Shown piece by piece: positions 37,065-47,195 of a stretch of 64,000 nucleotides of DNA. Every line of letters begins with the position of its first letter. The first letter of the stretch is position 1. Source of the DNA: Halioxenophilus aromaticivorans (GTDB taxonomy: Bacteria > Pseudomonadota > Gammaproteobacteria > Pseudomonadales > Cellvibrionaceae). The stretch lies in assembly GCF_042850945.1 (NCBI RefSeq), contig NZ_AP031496.1, positions 2,604,001 through 2,668,000 on the forward strand, written 5' to 3'. Below the pieces are notes generated by a model. It was not told the origin of the DNA. It ran no database searches and was given only the letters and a program-made list of their open reading frames with translations. A program made the position numbers and the translations under genes.

Positions 37065-37173
37065 TTTAGGTTTGTCCGGCACTGTTTCTATTTAATTAAA
37101 ATAACTTTATTTTAGCTATGCCGTTTAATCTTTGAGAGGGCGCCTGCTGGATACAACAGCAGTAATCTCGCCC

Positions 37174-38544
37174 CTATATTAATTCAAACTTTTTACGCCA
37201 GTTGCCAATGCGAAAGTAAATTACCGCAGTGATGCCGATAAGCATTGCCGACGCGGTGGTTGCCCACCATAGTCCAAAGTCCGCTAGCGGTGTGTAGTAA
37301 GACAACACCAAACTTAGTGGAATTTGGTAGATCCATACACTGGTCAACGATATAAACATCGCACCCAGTGTATCGCCGGCCCCCCGGAAGGCGCCATTGA
37401 ACGCCATTTGAATCGATGTGAATGGCATGGAAACCGCGACAATTTGCAGTACTAATGTGGCGTACTGTTGCAATTTGGTATCGTTAGGTGCGAAAACCTC
37501 GGCAATTGGTTGGGCGTAGTAAAACACCGCGCTGCCCAGTGCCGCTAATTGGCAGAAATTAAATGCCGCGGTTTTAACGGCCATTTTGCCCACCCGGGAA
37601 TTTTCACCCGCGCCGAGATGCCGGCCGACCAAAATAGAAATAGCCATGGAAACACCGACCCCGGGAATTAAACAAAAACTGAGCACCCTAAACACCACAC
37701 CATAGGAGGCCAGGGTCACTACGCCATACTGGCTGGCGAGAGCGGTGACCACGGCGACGGTGACCGCGCCCATGGACTGCTCTATAGACGCCGGTAAACC
37801 CACGCGCAAAATTTGTTTTTGGCGGTTTAGATTTAACCGCAGTTGCGCGGCACCGATGTTGAATCCAAAGCGAGGTCGCAATAGCAGCCACACACCGGCT
37901 AACGCACTTAAGGCTTGCGTGATCACCGTTGCGTAGGCGGCGCCTTGCACGCCCAAAGCAGGAATCGGCCCAGCGCCAAAAATAAGAATTGGATCCAGCA
38001 GGGCATTAACAACAACACTGGGGATAATAATAAATAGCGGTGCTTTGGCTTCGCCCAGGCCACGTAAAATGGATTGATAGGTCAAATTCAAATACACAAA
38101 CGCTGTGCCTAAAAGTGTCGTTCTAAAATACAACACAGAGCCCGTTTGAAGTTTCGCATCGGTTCCCAGCCAGTGCACAATGGTGGGCGCGAATAGCAAA
38201 CCAAGTGCCGTTAGAGCAACGGCTAATAGCGTTAGCCCAGTGAGACTTTGCCCGGCTAGTAAATTGATTTCATAGTGATTACCGGCGCCATGGCGCTGTG
38301 CAATTAAAATGGACGTAGCCAGTGAAAGACCGCTAGCCACGGCGATTAACACCAGTTGAATAGGGAAGCTCAAGCTCACTACGGCCAGAGCCTCTGCACC
38401 CAATTTCCCTACCCAAAACGCATTTATGATGTGGTAGCTGGTTTGCACCATTATGCCGATGGCAATGGGAATGGCGAGCCACAGGAGCTGAATGATAAAC
38501 GGTTTAGATTGGCTGGCGGCGGGGGCCGGAATTTGATGAAGCAA
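37174..38544 (-). CDS. MATE-family efflux transporter
   Basis: A 456-residue inner-membrane protein with about twelve membrane segments and the internal duplication of MATE transporters (IPIAIGIMVQTSYHIINAFWVG in the first half; GLPASIEQSMGAVTVAVVT in the second; GAFRGAGDTLGAM near the end). It would export cationic drugs or toxic metabolites using an H+ or Na+ gradient. A single leftward gene, convergent with the LysR gene and 53 bases downstream of the MFS gene on the same strand, so possibly read from the same transcript. Confidence 0.92.
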   Translation of the reverse strand: MLHQIPAPAASQSKPFIIQLLWLAIPIAIGIMVQTSYHIINAFWVGKLGAEALAVVSLSFPIQLVLIAVASGLSLATSILIAQRHGAGNHYEINLLAGQSLTGLTLLAVALTALGLLFAPTIVHWLGTDAKLQTGSVLYFRTTLLGTAFVYLNLTYQSILRGLGEAKAPLFIIIPSVVVNALLDPILIFGAGPIPALGVQGAAYATVITQALSALAGVWLLLRPRFGFNIGAAQLRLNLNRQKQILRVGLPASIEQSMGAVTVAVVTALASQYGVVTLASYGVVFRVLSFCLIPGVGVSMAISILVGRHLGAGENSRVGKMAVKTAAFNFCQLAALGSAVFYYAQPIAEVFAPNDTKLQQYATLVLQIVAVSMPFTSIQMAFNGAFRGAGDTLGAMFISLTSVWIYQIPLSLVLSYYTPLADFGLWWATTASAMLIGITAVIYFRIGNWRKKFELI

Positions 38545-38597
38545 TCGGGTTACTCATGAGCAAAAAAGCGGCATTCTAGCAAAAAGCGGGTTGGAAA

Positions 38598-39845
38598 TTA
38601 AGCTCGTGAGGTGAGTTTTGGCAGCAGTATAGTGCTTAGCAATCCCAAGGGCAGTAAGCCCAGTGCTATTTGGAAGGCTCCCGCATAGGAACCGGTGGCG
38701 TCAAACAGAAGTCCTCCCATGGGCCCTGGGATGATGGTGCAGATAAGCATGGCTAGGGTCATTGCTCCTTTTACCCTGGCGAAGGCTTGGGTGCCAAAAT
38801 AGAGAGCAATTAAAGACGCCCAAATTGGCGTGAGGCCGCCCACGGCCAGGCCCACGCCCACTACGGACGCCAATATTAGTAAGCTGTGGTTACTGGTGAT
38901 TAATGGTAGCCAGGCAAACATGGCAATAACTTGCAGCAATACCATAACCGAGCGTTTGCTGAACACGTCGGATAGCCAGCCAAACACAAACTTACCGGTA
39001 AATGAGGCACCGGCAAAGCTAGAAACCAATAGGGCGCTCTCTAACGTGTCTAGGCCAATCTCCCGTGCATAGGGCACAATAAACGTGATAATGATGATGC
39101 TACCCATACTGAGAAGGCCAACGGTAAAGGTCAGCAGCCAAAAAATGCGGTTTCGAATTAGGCTGGCAAAGGTGAGGTTGTGGTTGCCATCAGCGTCCGT
39201 TTTGGGTTGTGAGGCGGCGGTATTTTCAGCAAGACCATCTGGCTGTTGGTTAAGGTCAGAAGGCCTTGCAATTACCAGCCACCAGGCCAGTGGTGTAAGT
39301 ATTAATACAATGGCTGCGGCTAAGCATTGCAATGCGGCACGCCAGCCGTAGTTTTCGATAAGAAAACTGGTAATGGGCGGCATCAAAAAACCACCCAGAG
39401 AAATCCCTAAGGCGGCAATGCCCAATGCCAGCCCCTGCTTTTGGTGAAACCAATTCACCACCAAAGTAGAGCAGGGTAAAACACTGATCATACAGGCGCC
39501 GGGCGCGAACAGTAGCGCACATATCACCGCCGCCAGCGCCGGGTGGGAAACCACCGATAGCAACGCTAAGCTGGCTGCAAAAAGCAGCGAGCCCAGTGTC
39601 ATTACTTTTTTTGCGTGGCCTTTGTCCAGCCAAACGCCGACAATTAAACCGAACAAGGCGTTGACCAAATAAAATATGCCCATCCCCCAAGCGATTTTAC
39701 CAGCGCTGGTACCCAAAGAAAGTGCCATGGGCTGAATAAATAGGCCAAACAAGTAAATGCTGAACCCCATTCCGAAGAATTGGCTAATACAACTGAAATA
39801 GACGATTTTCCAACCGTGAAAGGCAGGGGCTTTTGGTTCTTGCAT
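38598..39845 (-). CDS. MFS transporter (OFA/monocarboxylate-like)
   Basis: A 415-residue major facilitator with twelve predicted membrane segments. The N-terminal FHGWKIVYFSCISQFFGMG, the loop 2-3 region GVWLDKGHAKKVM and GWLSDVFSKRSVM in the second half are typical of the oxalate/formate antiporter and monocarboxylate transporter branch. A hydrophilic loop of about 35 residues (near 200-235) separates the halves. The likely cargo is an organic acid or aromatic acid. It lies upstream of the MATE gene, and its start faces the end of the TetR gene about 210 bases away on the same strand. Confidence 0.88.
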   Translation of the reverse strand: MQEPKAPAFHGWKIVYFSCISQFFGMGFSIYLFGLFIQPMALSLGTSAGKIAWGMGIFYLVNALFGLIVGVWLDKGHAKKVMTLGSLLFAASLALLSVVSHPALAAVICALLFAPGACMISVLPCSTLVVNWFHQKQGLALGIAALGISLGGFLMPPITSFLIENYGWRAALQCLAAAIVLILTPLAWWLVIARPSDLNQQPDGLAENTAASQPKTDADGNHNLTFASLIRNRIFWLLTFTVGLLSMGSIIIITFIVPYAREIGLDTLESALLVSSFAGASFTGKFVFGWLSDVFSKRSVMVLLQVIAMFAWLPLITSNHSLLILASVVGVGLAVGGLTPIWASLIALYFGTQAFARVKGAMTLAMLICTIIPGPMGGLLFDATGSYAGAFQIALGLLPLGLLSTILLPKLTSRA

Positions 39846-40059
39846 GTAAGTAATTTTTTATTTTAGCGTTTGAACGGATAGGTGCTTTTGGCTGTTTGAT
39901 ACACGCAGGGGCTGTTTGTCTAGCGCTGAAAGGACGACTATCTGTACCTGCATACCAGGCTATCATTGCTCAGCAGTGCGAGCGAGAAAATAGACTTATC
40001 CTTTTCAGACAACTTTTTTAAACTCTAAACACGCAGTATTGCTTTCAGACGTTAGAGAG

Positions 40060-40767
40060 TTAACGGATCAATTTTAGGAAGGCGTCGACGGTGTTATTAA
40101 TGTGTTGCTCGACGTTATCCCGATCCGAAGCTTGTGCCGCTCCTATCAGATATTTTAAGTGCAGATCGCCTTTGATTAGGCTGAAAAACTGACAGCTGGC
40201 GACGTGAGTGTTGGCAATAGAGTAGTGTTTTTTTTGTACAAGGTGATCGAGGTAGTTTGCCAGCTGCTGTTGCAGTCGCTCCGGTCCTATTTGCCAAATT
40301 TTGGTGCCCAGCCCATCGGTGTTATTGGCCTGGGCGATCAATTCCTTAAATATAGCGATGCCTTGAGGCGAAATCATCGCCAACAAAAAGCTGCTGCCTA
40401 GGTGTGTAAGAAACTGTTTTTCGTTTTTCAGGTTGAGATCAGTGTCGAATATGGGGTTCATTACTTGGTCGATCATAGCGACAGCGACGGCATGCAAAAG
40501 CGCAAGCTTGTCGCCAAACAGATCGTAAATGGCCCGCTTGGAGCCGCCGGATTGCGCTATGATCATATCTAATGAGGTTTTTTCGAATCCGTGTTGGGTG
40601 AACAGCTCACCGGCGGCTTGGATAATGGCGGCGCGTCTATCCTCGGCTTTCAGGTTTCGCCTGGCTTTGGCTTCACTCCCCTGGGCCTCACTCGCTTGGG
40701 TCTCAGTCTCTTGGGACTGGCTAGATTGAACGCTAAGATCAGGTGCGGCGACTGGTTTGAGTGACAT
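40060..40767 (-). CDS. TetR-family repressor of the adjacent RND efflux operon
   Basis: A 235-residue TetR regulator. After a polar, Ser/Gln/Glu-rich N-terminal extension (about 35 residues) comes the DNA-binding domain RRAAIIQAAGELFTQHGFEKTSLDMIIAQSGGSKRAIYDLFGDKLALLHAV split into HTH helices about 50-95, then a helical ligand domain. The ATG at 40767 is chosen because the in-frame upstream region overlaps the divergent promoter and operator. The gene is divergent from the RND adaptor/pump genes, and a perfect TetR-type palindrome lies inside their promoter, so it almost certainly represses them. Confidence 0.87.
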   Translation of the reverse strand: MSLKPVAAPDLSVQSSQSQETETQASEAQGSEAKARRNLKAEDRRAAIIQAAGELFTQHGFEKTSLDMIIAQSGGSKRAIYDLFGDKLALLHAVAVAMIDQVMNPIFDTDLNLKNEKQFLTHLGSSFLLAMISPQGIAIFKELIAQANNTDGLGTKIWQIGPERLQQQLANYLDHLVQKKHYSIANTHVASCQFFSLIKGDLHLKYLIGAAQASDRDNVEQHINNTVDAFLKLIR

Positions 40768-40791
40768 AGTGCTGCTCGTGGAATATTGCTT

Positions 40792-40820
40792 TTGACAATG
40801 GTACTCAATAGTACCAAAAT
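40792..40820 (+). promoter_or_regulatory. RND operon promoter with embedded TetR operator
   Basis: -35 TTGACA (40792-40797), 17-base spacer, -10-like CAAAAT (40815-40820). The spacer contains the perfect palindrome TGGTACT-CAAT-AGTACCA (40799-40816), so repressor binding would block RNA polymerase. The two regulators' start codons diverge from it. Confidence 0.8.
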
Positions 40821-40862
40821 CCAGCAGCATCTCTACCCGCATCCAACCAAATAAGGCCAGCT

Positions 40863-41987
40863 ATGCCCAAGTTCAGCTTTCTAGTTGTTGTGTTTAGTGT
40901 CTTGCTTGTGGCTTGCAGCCCAGCGTCACCACCTGCAGAGAGTCCGCCGCGGCCCGTGGTTTGGCAGGCGGTGGAGCCTGCACAAACGACTTCGATACGC
41001 CATTTTAGTGCGTTAACTCGAGCCCAGGAGCGCACTCCGCTGAGCTTTCAGGTGCCGGGCCGGGTGCAAGCTGTATTGGTGGATATTGGCCAACCGGTGA
41101 CACAAGCCCAGGCCATTGCTCGGTTGGATCCAAAAGAATATGAGCTGTTGGTGGAGCAATCACGAAGCTCACTTAGCGAAGCGCAAATCACTTTGCAAGA
41201 CGCCAATCGCAATGTCGCCCGACAACAATCCCTGTACGATCGTAAGTTGGTGGCGGTGGCCACGTTAGATGACGCTGAGACCCTTCAACAGCAAGCCGAA
41301 AGCCGGGTCGATCAGCTGCAAGCACAATTGGACAGAGCACAAAAGCAGTTGGATGACACGGTGTTGCTGGCGCCCTATCAGGGCGTCATTAGTGAACGAG
41401 ACTTGGAAGAAGGGCAGCAAGTTAGCATAGGGCAAAAAGTCTTTCAGCTGGAGGGCAGCGGCGGTATGGAAGTTTTGTTTTACGTCCCCGAGCAGCTTAT
41501 CAACCAGATTGTGGTTGGATCCAGCCACCAGGTTGTGGTGCCAGCGGCCACTGCGCAACCAATTGCTGGGCAGATAAGCGAAGTTGGCAATCACGCCCAG
41601 GATGCTGGAGCCTTCCCCGTAGTCATGGCCTTGCAAGCCCCGCCGGCAACCGTGAAAACCGGCATGAGTGCCGAAGCGCTGTTAACTGTGGCTATTTCTG
41701 GTTTGGGCTCTGCTAGCGAACGCGCAGACACAGATGGCACTTCTCTACTGTCCATACCATTAACCGCCTTTTTATCCGAGCCAAGCAACCGGTTTAGTGC
41801 TTATGTGGTGGAATCTGATCGAGCGGTTAAGAAAGACATTACCATCGCGTCTTTAACAGATACCCACGCCCTGGTCAGTGCCGGACTTCAGGTTGGCGAT
41901 ATCGTAGTGAGTAAAGGCGCCAATCAACTGCACGATCAGCAGCCCGTGGTGCTGTTGGACAGTGAAACCCTCCGATATAACCCCTAA
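40863..41987 (+). CDS. RND efflux periplasmic adaptor lipoprotein
   Basis: A 374-residue membrane-fusion protein. A lipoprotein signal ends in LLVACSP (Cys about residue 18). The barrel-sandwich domain (RVQAVLVDIGQPVTQAQAIARLDPKEYELLVEQ split between its two lipoyl-like halves), an alpha-helical hairpin rich in Gln/Leu (about 90-155) and LAPYQGVISERDLEEGQQVSIGQ complete the AcrA/MexA-type pattern. It links the pump encoded 60 bases downstream to an outer-membrane channel, which is not encoded nearby (a TolC-type protein elsewhere is assumed). First gene of the TetR-controlled operon. Confidence 0.93.
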   Translation: MPKFSFLVVVFSVLLVACSPASPPAESPPRPVVWQAVEPAQTTSIRHFSALTRAQERTPLSFQVPGRVQAVLVDIGQPVTQAQAIARLDPKEYELLVEQSRSSLSEAQITLQDANRNVARQQSLYDRKLVAVATLDDAETLQQQAESRVDQLQAQLDRAQKQLDDTVLLAPYQGVISERDLEEGQQVSIGQKVFQLEGSGGMEVLFYVPEQLINQIVVGSSHQVVVPAATAQPIAGQISEVGNHAQDAGAFPVVMALQAPPATVKTGMSAEALLTVAISGLGSASERADTDGTSLLSIPLTAFLSEPSNRFSAYVVESDRAVKKDITIASLTDTHALVSAGLQVGDIVVSKGANQLHDQQPVVLLDSETLRYNP

Positions 41988-42047
41988 CACTGGGCTGGCA
42001 CAGGCCAGCAGAAATACGGTTACAGCGCTTAATTAAGGACGCATGGC

Positions 42048-45000
42048 ATGAACTTGTCTTACTGGGCCTACAAACATCGGCCTTTGGTGTTGTTGCTCAC
42101 CGGGTTGCTGATTGTTTTGGGCAGTTACAATTATTTCACGTTATCAGCCCAGGAAGACCCCAATATTCTAGTGCGAGAGGTGGTTATCACCACGGCCGCA
42201 CCGGGTTACAACCCGGAAAAAGTTGAGCTGCTGGTTACTAAAACCTTAGAAGAGGCCATCCGGGAAATACCCGAGGTGCGCCAGATACGCTCTACCTCCC
42301 GCCAGGGGCAGTCCATTGTCCATGCCGAAGTTTATCCCTATATGTTTGAGCTGGATCAGATCTGGGATGACCTGCGAGAAAAGGTGGAAATCGCCGCCAA
42401 CAGTTTACCCAGCGGTGTGGCGCAGCCGGTCATTAATGATGACTTTGGTGATGTGGCAGTGATGACTATCGCCCTTACCGCGGATGGTTTTGGTTTTGGC
42501 GATATGCAAGACAAAGCTCAGCATGTGCGCGATCGTATTTTTGGTTTACCCGGCACCAAAAAAATCGAGCTGCACGGCGTACAGGAAGAACGCATTTATT
42601 TGGAAACCAACAGTAGCCGGTTAGCACAATACGGCCTAAGCCGAGAGGCTATTGTTAACCAATTGCAGGGGCAGAATACCATTTTACCCGGCGGTATCGT
42701 TGATACTGGCGAGCGGGTATTTTTGGTTCAACCCAGCGGTAATTTCGACACCGTAGAAGATGTAGAGTCGTTTTTAATCGCTTTGCCGGATAACTCCGGC
42801 GTGGTGTCCATGGGCGATATTGCCAAGGTCACCCGTGGCGTGCTCGACCCGCCACAACGCAAGGCTTATTTTAATGGTCGGCCAGCCATTATTTTAGCGG
42901 TAGCAATGTTGGATGGTTACCGAGTGCTGGATTACGCCGATGTTTTACGCCGCCGAGTACAACAAATTGAGCAAACCTTGCCGGTTGGGTATCGCTTAGA
43001 AATCGTTGCTGATCAATCGGAGCAGGTTGCCAAGGCGGTGTACGGCGTTTCTGCTAACGTAGCCCAAACCCTTGCCATCGTACTGGGCGTGGTGATTGTA
43101 TTTTTAGGTTTGCGTACTGGCCTTATTGTCGGTGCGATTATTCCGTCGGTTATGGCAATCACCTTGGCGGTAATGGGCCTAGTCGATATGCCATTGGAGC
43201 GTATGAGCCTAGCGACCTTAATTATTGCCCTGGGTTTATTGGTAGACAATGGCATTGTTATCGCAGAGGATTTTCGCCGGCGTTTAGAAGAGGGGGAGGA
43301 CCGCTTATCCGCATTAAAAAATTGCGGTGCCAATTTAGCCTTACCACTGTTAGCCTCTACCGCAACCACCGTACTGGTATTTTTACCGCTGATGCTGGCT
43401 GAGCACGAAGCTGGTGAATACACGCGGGCCATATCCATCATTATTTTAATTACCCTGTCTACGTCTTGGTTGTTGGCCATGTTGGTCACCCCGCTGATGT
43501 GTTTCTGGTTTATGAAACTCAATCCACAGCAGGCCAAGCAGACGGGTTTTGCCCGCTTAGAAAACAGTTATGGGCGCATTTTAGTCTGGATGCTACGGCA
43601 CAGAAAAATCGTGCTATTAATGATAATTGTCTGTTTTGTGGTGGGTGTTTTTGGTGTTGCCACTACGCCGAAAAAGTTTTTCCCTGCCAGTGACCGGCCC
43701 CAGGTGTTGATAACTTTGGAGCTGGCGCCGGATATTACTTTAAGCTCTACTGACAGCACCGTTGTGCAAAGTTTTATCGACTTAAATAACCGCGAGCAAT
43801 TCCCTTACATTAAAAACTTCGCCACATATATGGGGTATGGCGGGCCGCGCTTTGTGTTGTCGTTGTCGCCTATCGATGATGCGCCCAACAAAGCCTTTAT
43901 TGTGGTGGCTCTGGATCAATTAAGTAGCATGCCCCAAGCTCTAACCGACTTAAGGCAGTATTTTTTAGCCAATTTCCCCTCCGTAAACGCCAAAGTAACC
44001 GACATGTTTCTTGGCCCTTCGGACCCGGGTGTTTTTGAGTTCCAAGTCAAGGGGCCAGACCCAGACGTGCTCTATGCCACGGCAGAAAAAATGCAAGCGA
44101 GCCTGCGAGACATGCCCGGCATGATTGATGTGTACAGCGACTGGGAAGGGCGCATCAACAGTTTTTCTGTGCAGGTGGATCAGGATAAAGCTCGCCGGCT
44201 GGGAGTGAGTTCTTTAACCATTGCCCAGGCCCTGGCGAGTTTTTATTCTGGGGTGTCGATTTCGGAATTTAGAGAAGGCGACGATGTTTTTGCCATTGTG
44301 TTTCGGGCGGTGGAGTCAGAGCGGCGCAGCTTGGAATTATTGAAATCCATCCCGGTTCAGGCCAGCAGTGGCAAAACGGTTTTTCTCGACCAGCTAGCCA
44401 CGATCGAACTTACCGCCGATTACGCCGTGATTCAACGCGAGGATTTAACTCGCGCCGTTACCGTGCAAGGCCGACCAACGGCCAAAACTCCAGAGGACAT
44501 CGCCCCGGATGTTGACGCCATTATGCAGCAGCTGCAACAAAATATGCCGCCTGGGCATTGGTTAGAGTCTGAAGGCATTGTTAACGATTCTGCCGAGGGT
44601 AAGGCGGCGCTGGGGGCTAATATGCCGCTTTGTTTGGCGGTGGTTGTGCTGTTATTGGTGGCTCAATTTAACGATTTTCGAAGGCCTATCATTATTCTAA
44701 TGACCATACCACTCGTGGTAACTGGGGTAGCACTCGGTCTTCATCTGCTGCGCGCCGACTTTGGTTTTATGGTGATACTAGGATTGCTCTCACTGGCAGG
44801 CATTATTGTAAACAACGCCATTGTGCTCATAGACAGGATAGATTACGAAACAGCCTCTGGCACCCCGTTTATGCAAGCTGTCGTCAGTGCTAGCCAGCGC
44901 AGGCTAAGGCCCATCGTTATGACTACCATTACTACGGTAGTGGGCTTATTGCCGTTAATCGTTAGCGTTGACCCGTTGTTCTATGGCATGGCCGTTACCA

Positions 45001-45086
45001 TTGCCTTTGGCCTAGCTGTTGGCACCTTGCTTACTTTGGGCGTGGTGCCGGTGGCTTACAGCTTTCTGATGCGTAATAAAGCTTAA
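42048..45086 (+). CDS. RND-family efflux pump permease
   Basis: A 1012-residue inner-membrane proton-driven pump with the two repeated halves of the AcrB/HAE fold: N-terminal membrane helix, large periplasmic domain (about 35-330), six-helix bundle with ALGLLVDNGIVIAEDF, second periplasmic domain and second bundle with LLSLAGIIVNNAIVLIDR. Sequence and size (slightly shorter than AcrB) place it in the divergent multidrug or solvent efflux subgroup close to the CusA/TriC-like pumps without metal-binding Met pairs. It depends on the adaptor just upstream. The catabolic region nearby suggests a role against toxic aromatics, which is only inference. Confidence 0.94.
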   Translation: MNLSYWAYKHRPLVLLLTGLLIVLGSYNYFTLSAQEDPNILVREVVITTAAPGYNPEKVELLVTKTLEEAIREIPEVRQIRSTSRQGQSIVHAEVYPYMFELDQIWDDLREKVEIAANSLPSGVAQPVINDDFGDVAVMTIALTADGFGFGDMQDKAQHVRDRIFGLPGTKKIELHGVQEERIYLETNSSRLAQYGLSREAIVNQLQGQNTILPGGIVDTGERVFLVQPSGNFDTVEDVESFLIALPDNSGVVSMGDIAKVTRGVLDPPQRKAYFNGRPAIILAVAMLDGYRVLDYADVLRRRVQQIEQTLPVGYRLEIVADQSEQVAKAVYGVSANVAQTLAIVLGVVIVFLGLRTGLIVGAIIPSVMAITLAVMGLVDMPLERMSLATLIIALGLLVDNGIVIAEDFRRRLEEGEDRLSALKNCGANLALPLLASTATTVLVFLPLMLAEHEAGEYTRAISIIILITLSTSWLLAMLVTPLMCFWFMKLNPQQAKQTGFARLENSYGRILVWMLRHRKIVLLMIIVCFVVGVFGVATTPKKFFPASDRPQVLITLELAPDITLSSTDSTVVQSFIDLNNREQFPYIKNFATYMGYGGPRFVLSLSPIDDAPNKAFIVVALDQLSSMPQALTDLRQYFLANFPSVNAKVTDMFLGPSDPGVFEFQVKGPDPDVLYATAEKMQASLRDMPGMIDVYSDWEGRINSFSVQVDQDKARRLGVSSLTIAQALASFYSGVSISEFREGDDVFAIVFRAVESERRSLELLKSIPVQASSGKTVFLDQLATIELTADYAVIQREDLTRAVTVQGRPTAKTPEDIAPDVDAIMQQLQQNMPPGHWLESEGIVNDSAEGKAALGANMPLCLAVVVLLLVAQFNDFRRPIIILMTIPLVVTGVALGLHLLRADFGFMVILGLLSLAGIIVNNAIVLIDRIDYETASGTPFMQAVVSASQRRLRPIVMTTITTVVGLLPLIVSVDPLFYGMAVTIAFGLAVGTLLTLGVVPVAYSFLMRNKA

Positions 45087-45200
45087 AATAAGCCCCAATA
45101 GTGGGCAAATCACTTGATGTAACTTGTTACCGGTTCGTCTAGCCCCTGTACGAGTGTTATCACTCTCCAACAGATCCTTAATTAAAACGCAGGGGATAGA

Positions 45201-47111
45201 ATGCATTTCCTACCTAAAGCGGTTGCAGTTTCCGTGCTCACCCTGGCAATTGCCGGTTGCGAAAAACAATCAGAATCTCAGCCTCAGGCCGAAGCAGGCC
45301 AAGCGAAATCCGAAATGGCTGCGTCCGAGCCCGCGGCTCAACCAGCGTCCGCCAATGAGGCGTTTATTGAATTTACTGACGAGATCGTCGCTGAGATATT
45401 TAAGTTTGCACCTATTGCTCCGACTTCCTTTGGTTTAACCGAAGCCGACGTGGGTTACCATTTTGCTGACAAGTTAGGCGATTTCAGCCCTACAAGTATT
45501 GAGGTTTCCCGGCAAGCGCACAGCCGGTGGTTAGAGGCCATGGAGCAATTTGATGCCAGCCAACTTACTGGCACCGCCTTAACGACACATCAAGTATTGG
45601 CCAGCACCCTGGCTAAAACTAAAGCGCTAAAGCCCTACATCAATGCTGTTTTTTCTCCGCTCAGTTACTTCAGTTTATTTCCGGTTACTCAGCTGTCTGG
45701 GGCGCATTTAGATATTCCCCGTGTACTGCAGAACGAACAGCCGCTTACCAATGAGCAAGATGCCAAGGATTACATTGCGCGCTTGCAGGGCATCCAACAG
45801 GCATTTTCTGATTTAGCATTGGTGGTGCAGCAAGATGTTGATAAAGGGTTATTACCGCCTAAATTTGCGGTGGAAGGGGCCATTGCCATTATCGGCCAAA
45901 TGACTGCGCCGGCGCCCGCCGAGCATCCACTAGCCGTGGTATTTAAAACTAAGCTGGCGGAGATTGACGGCATTGATGAGGAGCAAAAAAGCGCCCTAAT
46001 TGCCGCTGCCGAGCAAGCCGTAGCTGACAGCGTGTACCCCGGTTATGCAGCGTTAAAAACGACCCTGGAAACCATTTTGCCCAAGGCCTCTGCCAACGCA
46101 GGCATCTGGGATTTAAAAAATGGCAAGGAAATTTATCAGGGTGCCTTGGAGAACTTCGGTGCTGACGGTAAAACCGCAGAGGAAATCCATCAGTTAGGTC
46201 TGTCTGAGGTGGCTCGTATCCAAAGTGAGATGGCGGCAATCCTTGAGGCCGAAGGCATGGATTCCAGCGATGTAATCGCCAGCTACAACGCGCTGTTTGA
46301 GGATCCTCAGTATGTGTTTGCCAACACCGACGAAGGCCGCCAAGAGCTGTTAGATTATCTCAATCAGCAAATGGATACGGTGTCTGAGCTGTTGCCGACT
46401 ATTCTAAAAACCCTACCCAAGGCCCCGGTGGAAGTACGTCGTATCCCCGAGTACGAACAAGACGGCTCCGCCGGTGGCTATTACACCGGGCCAAGCTTGG
46501 ACGGTTCTCGCCCGGGAATTTACTGGATTAACCTGAAAAATACCGAGGATTCCCCCAAGTTTACTTTGCCTACGTTAACCTATCATGAGGCCAGCCCAGG
46601 CCATCATTTACAGGTGACCATCGCCCAAGAAATCCAAGATATGCCGATGCTGCGCAATATGATTTGGTTTAGCTCCTACGGTGAGGGTTGGGCCCTATAC
46701 GCCGAAGTGTTGGCCAAGGAAATGGGCATGTACAAAGAAGACCCTATGGGCGACCTGGGCCGCTTGCAGTCGGAGTTGTTCCGTGCAGCACGCCTTGTGG
46801 TAGACACCGGTTTGCACCACAAACAATGGAGCCGAGAAGAAGCCATCGACTACATGCACTCCACCATTGGCGGTAGCCGCGACGAAGTTACCCGTGAGGT
46901 AGAGCGTTATTCGGTATGGCCTGGTCAGGCCTGCAGTTACAAATTGGGTCAACTTAAGATTTTGGAGCTTAGAGAGCAAGCCAAACAGGCCCTTGGCGAA
47001 GACTTCGATTTAGCCGAGTTTAACGACCAAGTGTTAATTCACGGTTCCATCACCTTGACAGTTTTGGCCGATAAAATCGATGCCTGGATTGCTGGCAAAA
47101 AGTCTGCTTAG
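45201..47111 (+). CDS. DUF885 lipoprotein, putative metallopeptidase
   Basis: A 636-residue secreted protein. The lipobox is AIAGCEK (Cys about 20), then an Ala/Gln/Glu-rich linker and the DUF885 domain. The zinc-binding motif TYHEASPGHHLQVTIAQE (His, Glu, His pattern near residue 457) and the downstream SYGEGWALYAEVLAKE are present, so a periplasmic metallopeptidase is expected, as proposed for the family. AGGGGATAG precedes the ATG. A single gene with a strong terminator immediately after it. Substrate unknown. Confidence 0.9.
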   Translation: MHFLPKAVAVSVLTLAIAGCEKQSESQPQAEAGQAKSEMAASEPAAQPASANEAFIEFTDEIVAEIFKFAPIAPTSFGLTEADVGYHFADKLGDFSPTSIEVSRQAHSRWLEAMEQFDASQLTGTALTTHQVLASTLAKTKALKPYINAVFSPLSYFSLFPVTQLSGAHLDIPRVLQNEQPLTNEQDAKDYIARLQGIQQAFSDLALVVQQDVDKGLLPPKFAVEGAIAIIGQMTAPAPAEHPLAVVFKTKLAEIDGIDEEQKSALIAAAEQAVADSVYPGYAALKTTLETILPKASANAGIWDLKNGKEIYQGALENFGADGKTAEEIHQLGLSEVARIQSEMAAILEAEGMDSSDVIASYNALFEDPQYVFANTDEGRQELLDYLNQQMDTVSELLPTILKTLPKAPVEVRRIPEYEQDGSAGGYYTGPSLDGSRPGIYWINLKNTEDSPKFTLPTLTYHEASPGHHLQVTIAQEIQDMPMLRNMIWFSSYGEGWALYAEVLAKEMGMYKEDPMGDLGRLQSELFRAARLVVDTGLHHKQWSREEAIDYMHSTIGGSRDEVTREVERYSVWPGQACSYKLGQLKILELREQAKQALGEDFDLAEFNDQVLIHGSITLTVLADKIDAWIAGKKSA

Positions 47112-47144
47112 AGAGGCTGTTTAAAAAGCTGGATTGACGGGGTA

Positions 47145-47172
47145 GGGCAGCGCTTTGGCGCTGCCCTGTTCT
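47145..47172 (+). terminator. Intrinsic terminator after the DUF885 gene
   Basis: GGGCAGCGC-TTTG-GCGCTGCCC (47145-47166) is a nine-pair perfect hairpin followed by TGTTCT. It may also end the convergent small gene on the other strand. Confidence 0.8.
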
Positions 47173-47195
47173 CAGCACTAATCTCAATCCCAGTC

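Noticed and set aside
43013..43537. Minus-strand frame of 174 codons inside the RND permease gene
   Set aside because: Antisense shadow of a highly conserved permease; no independent start signal.
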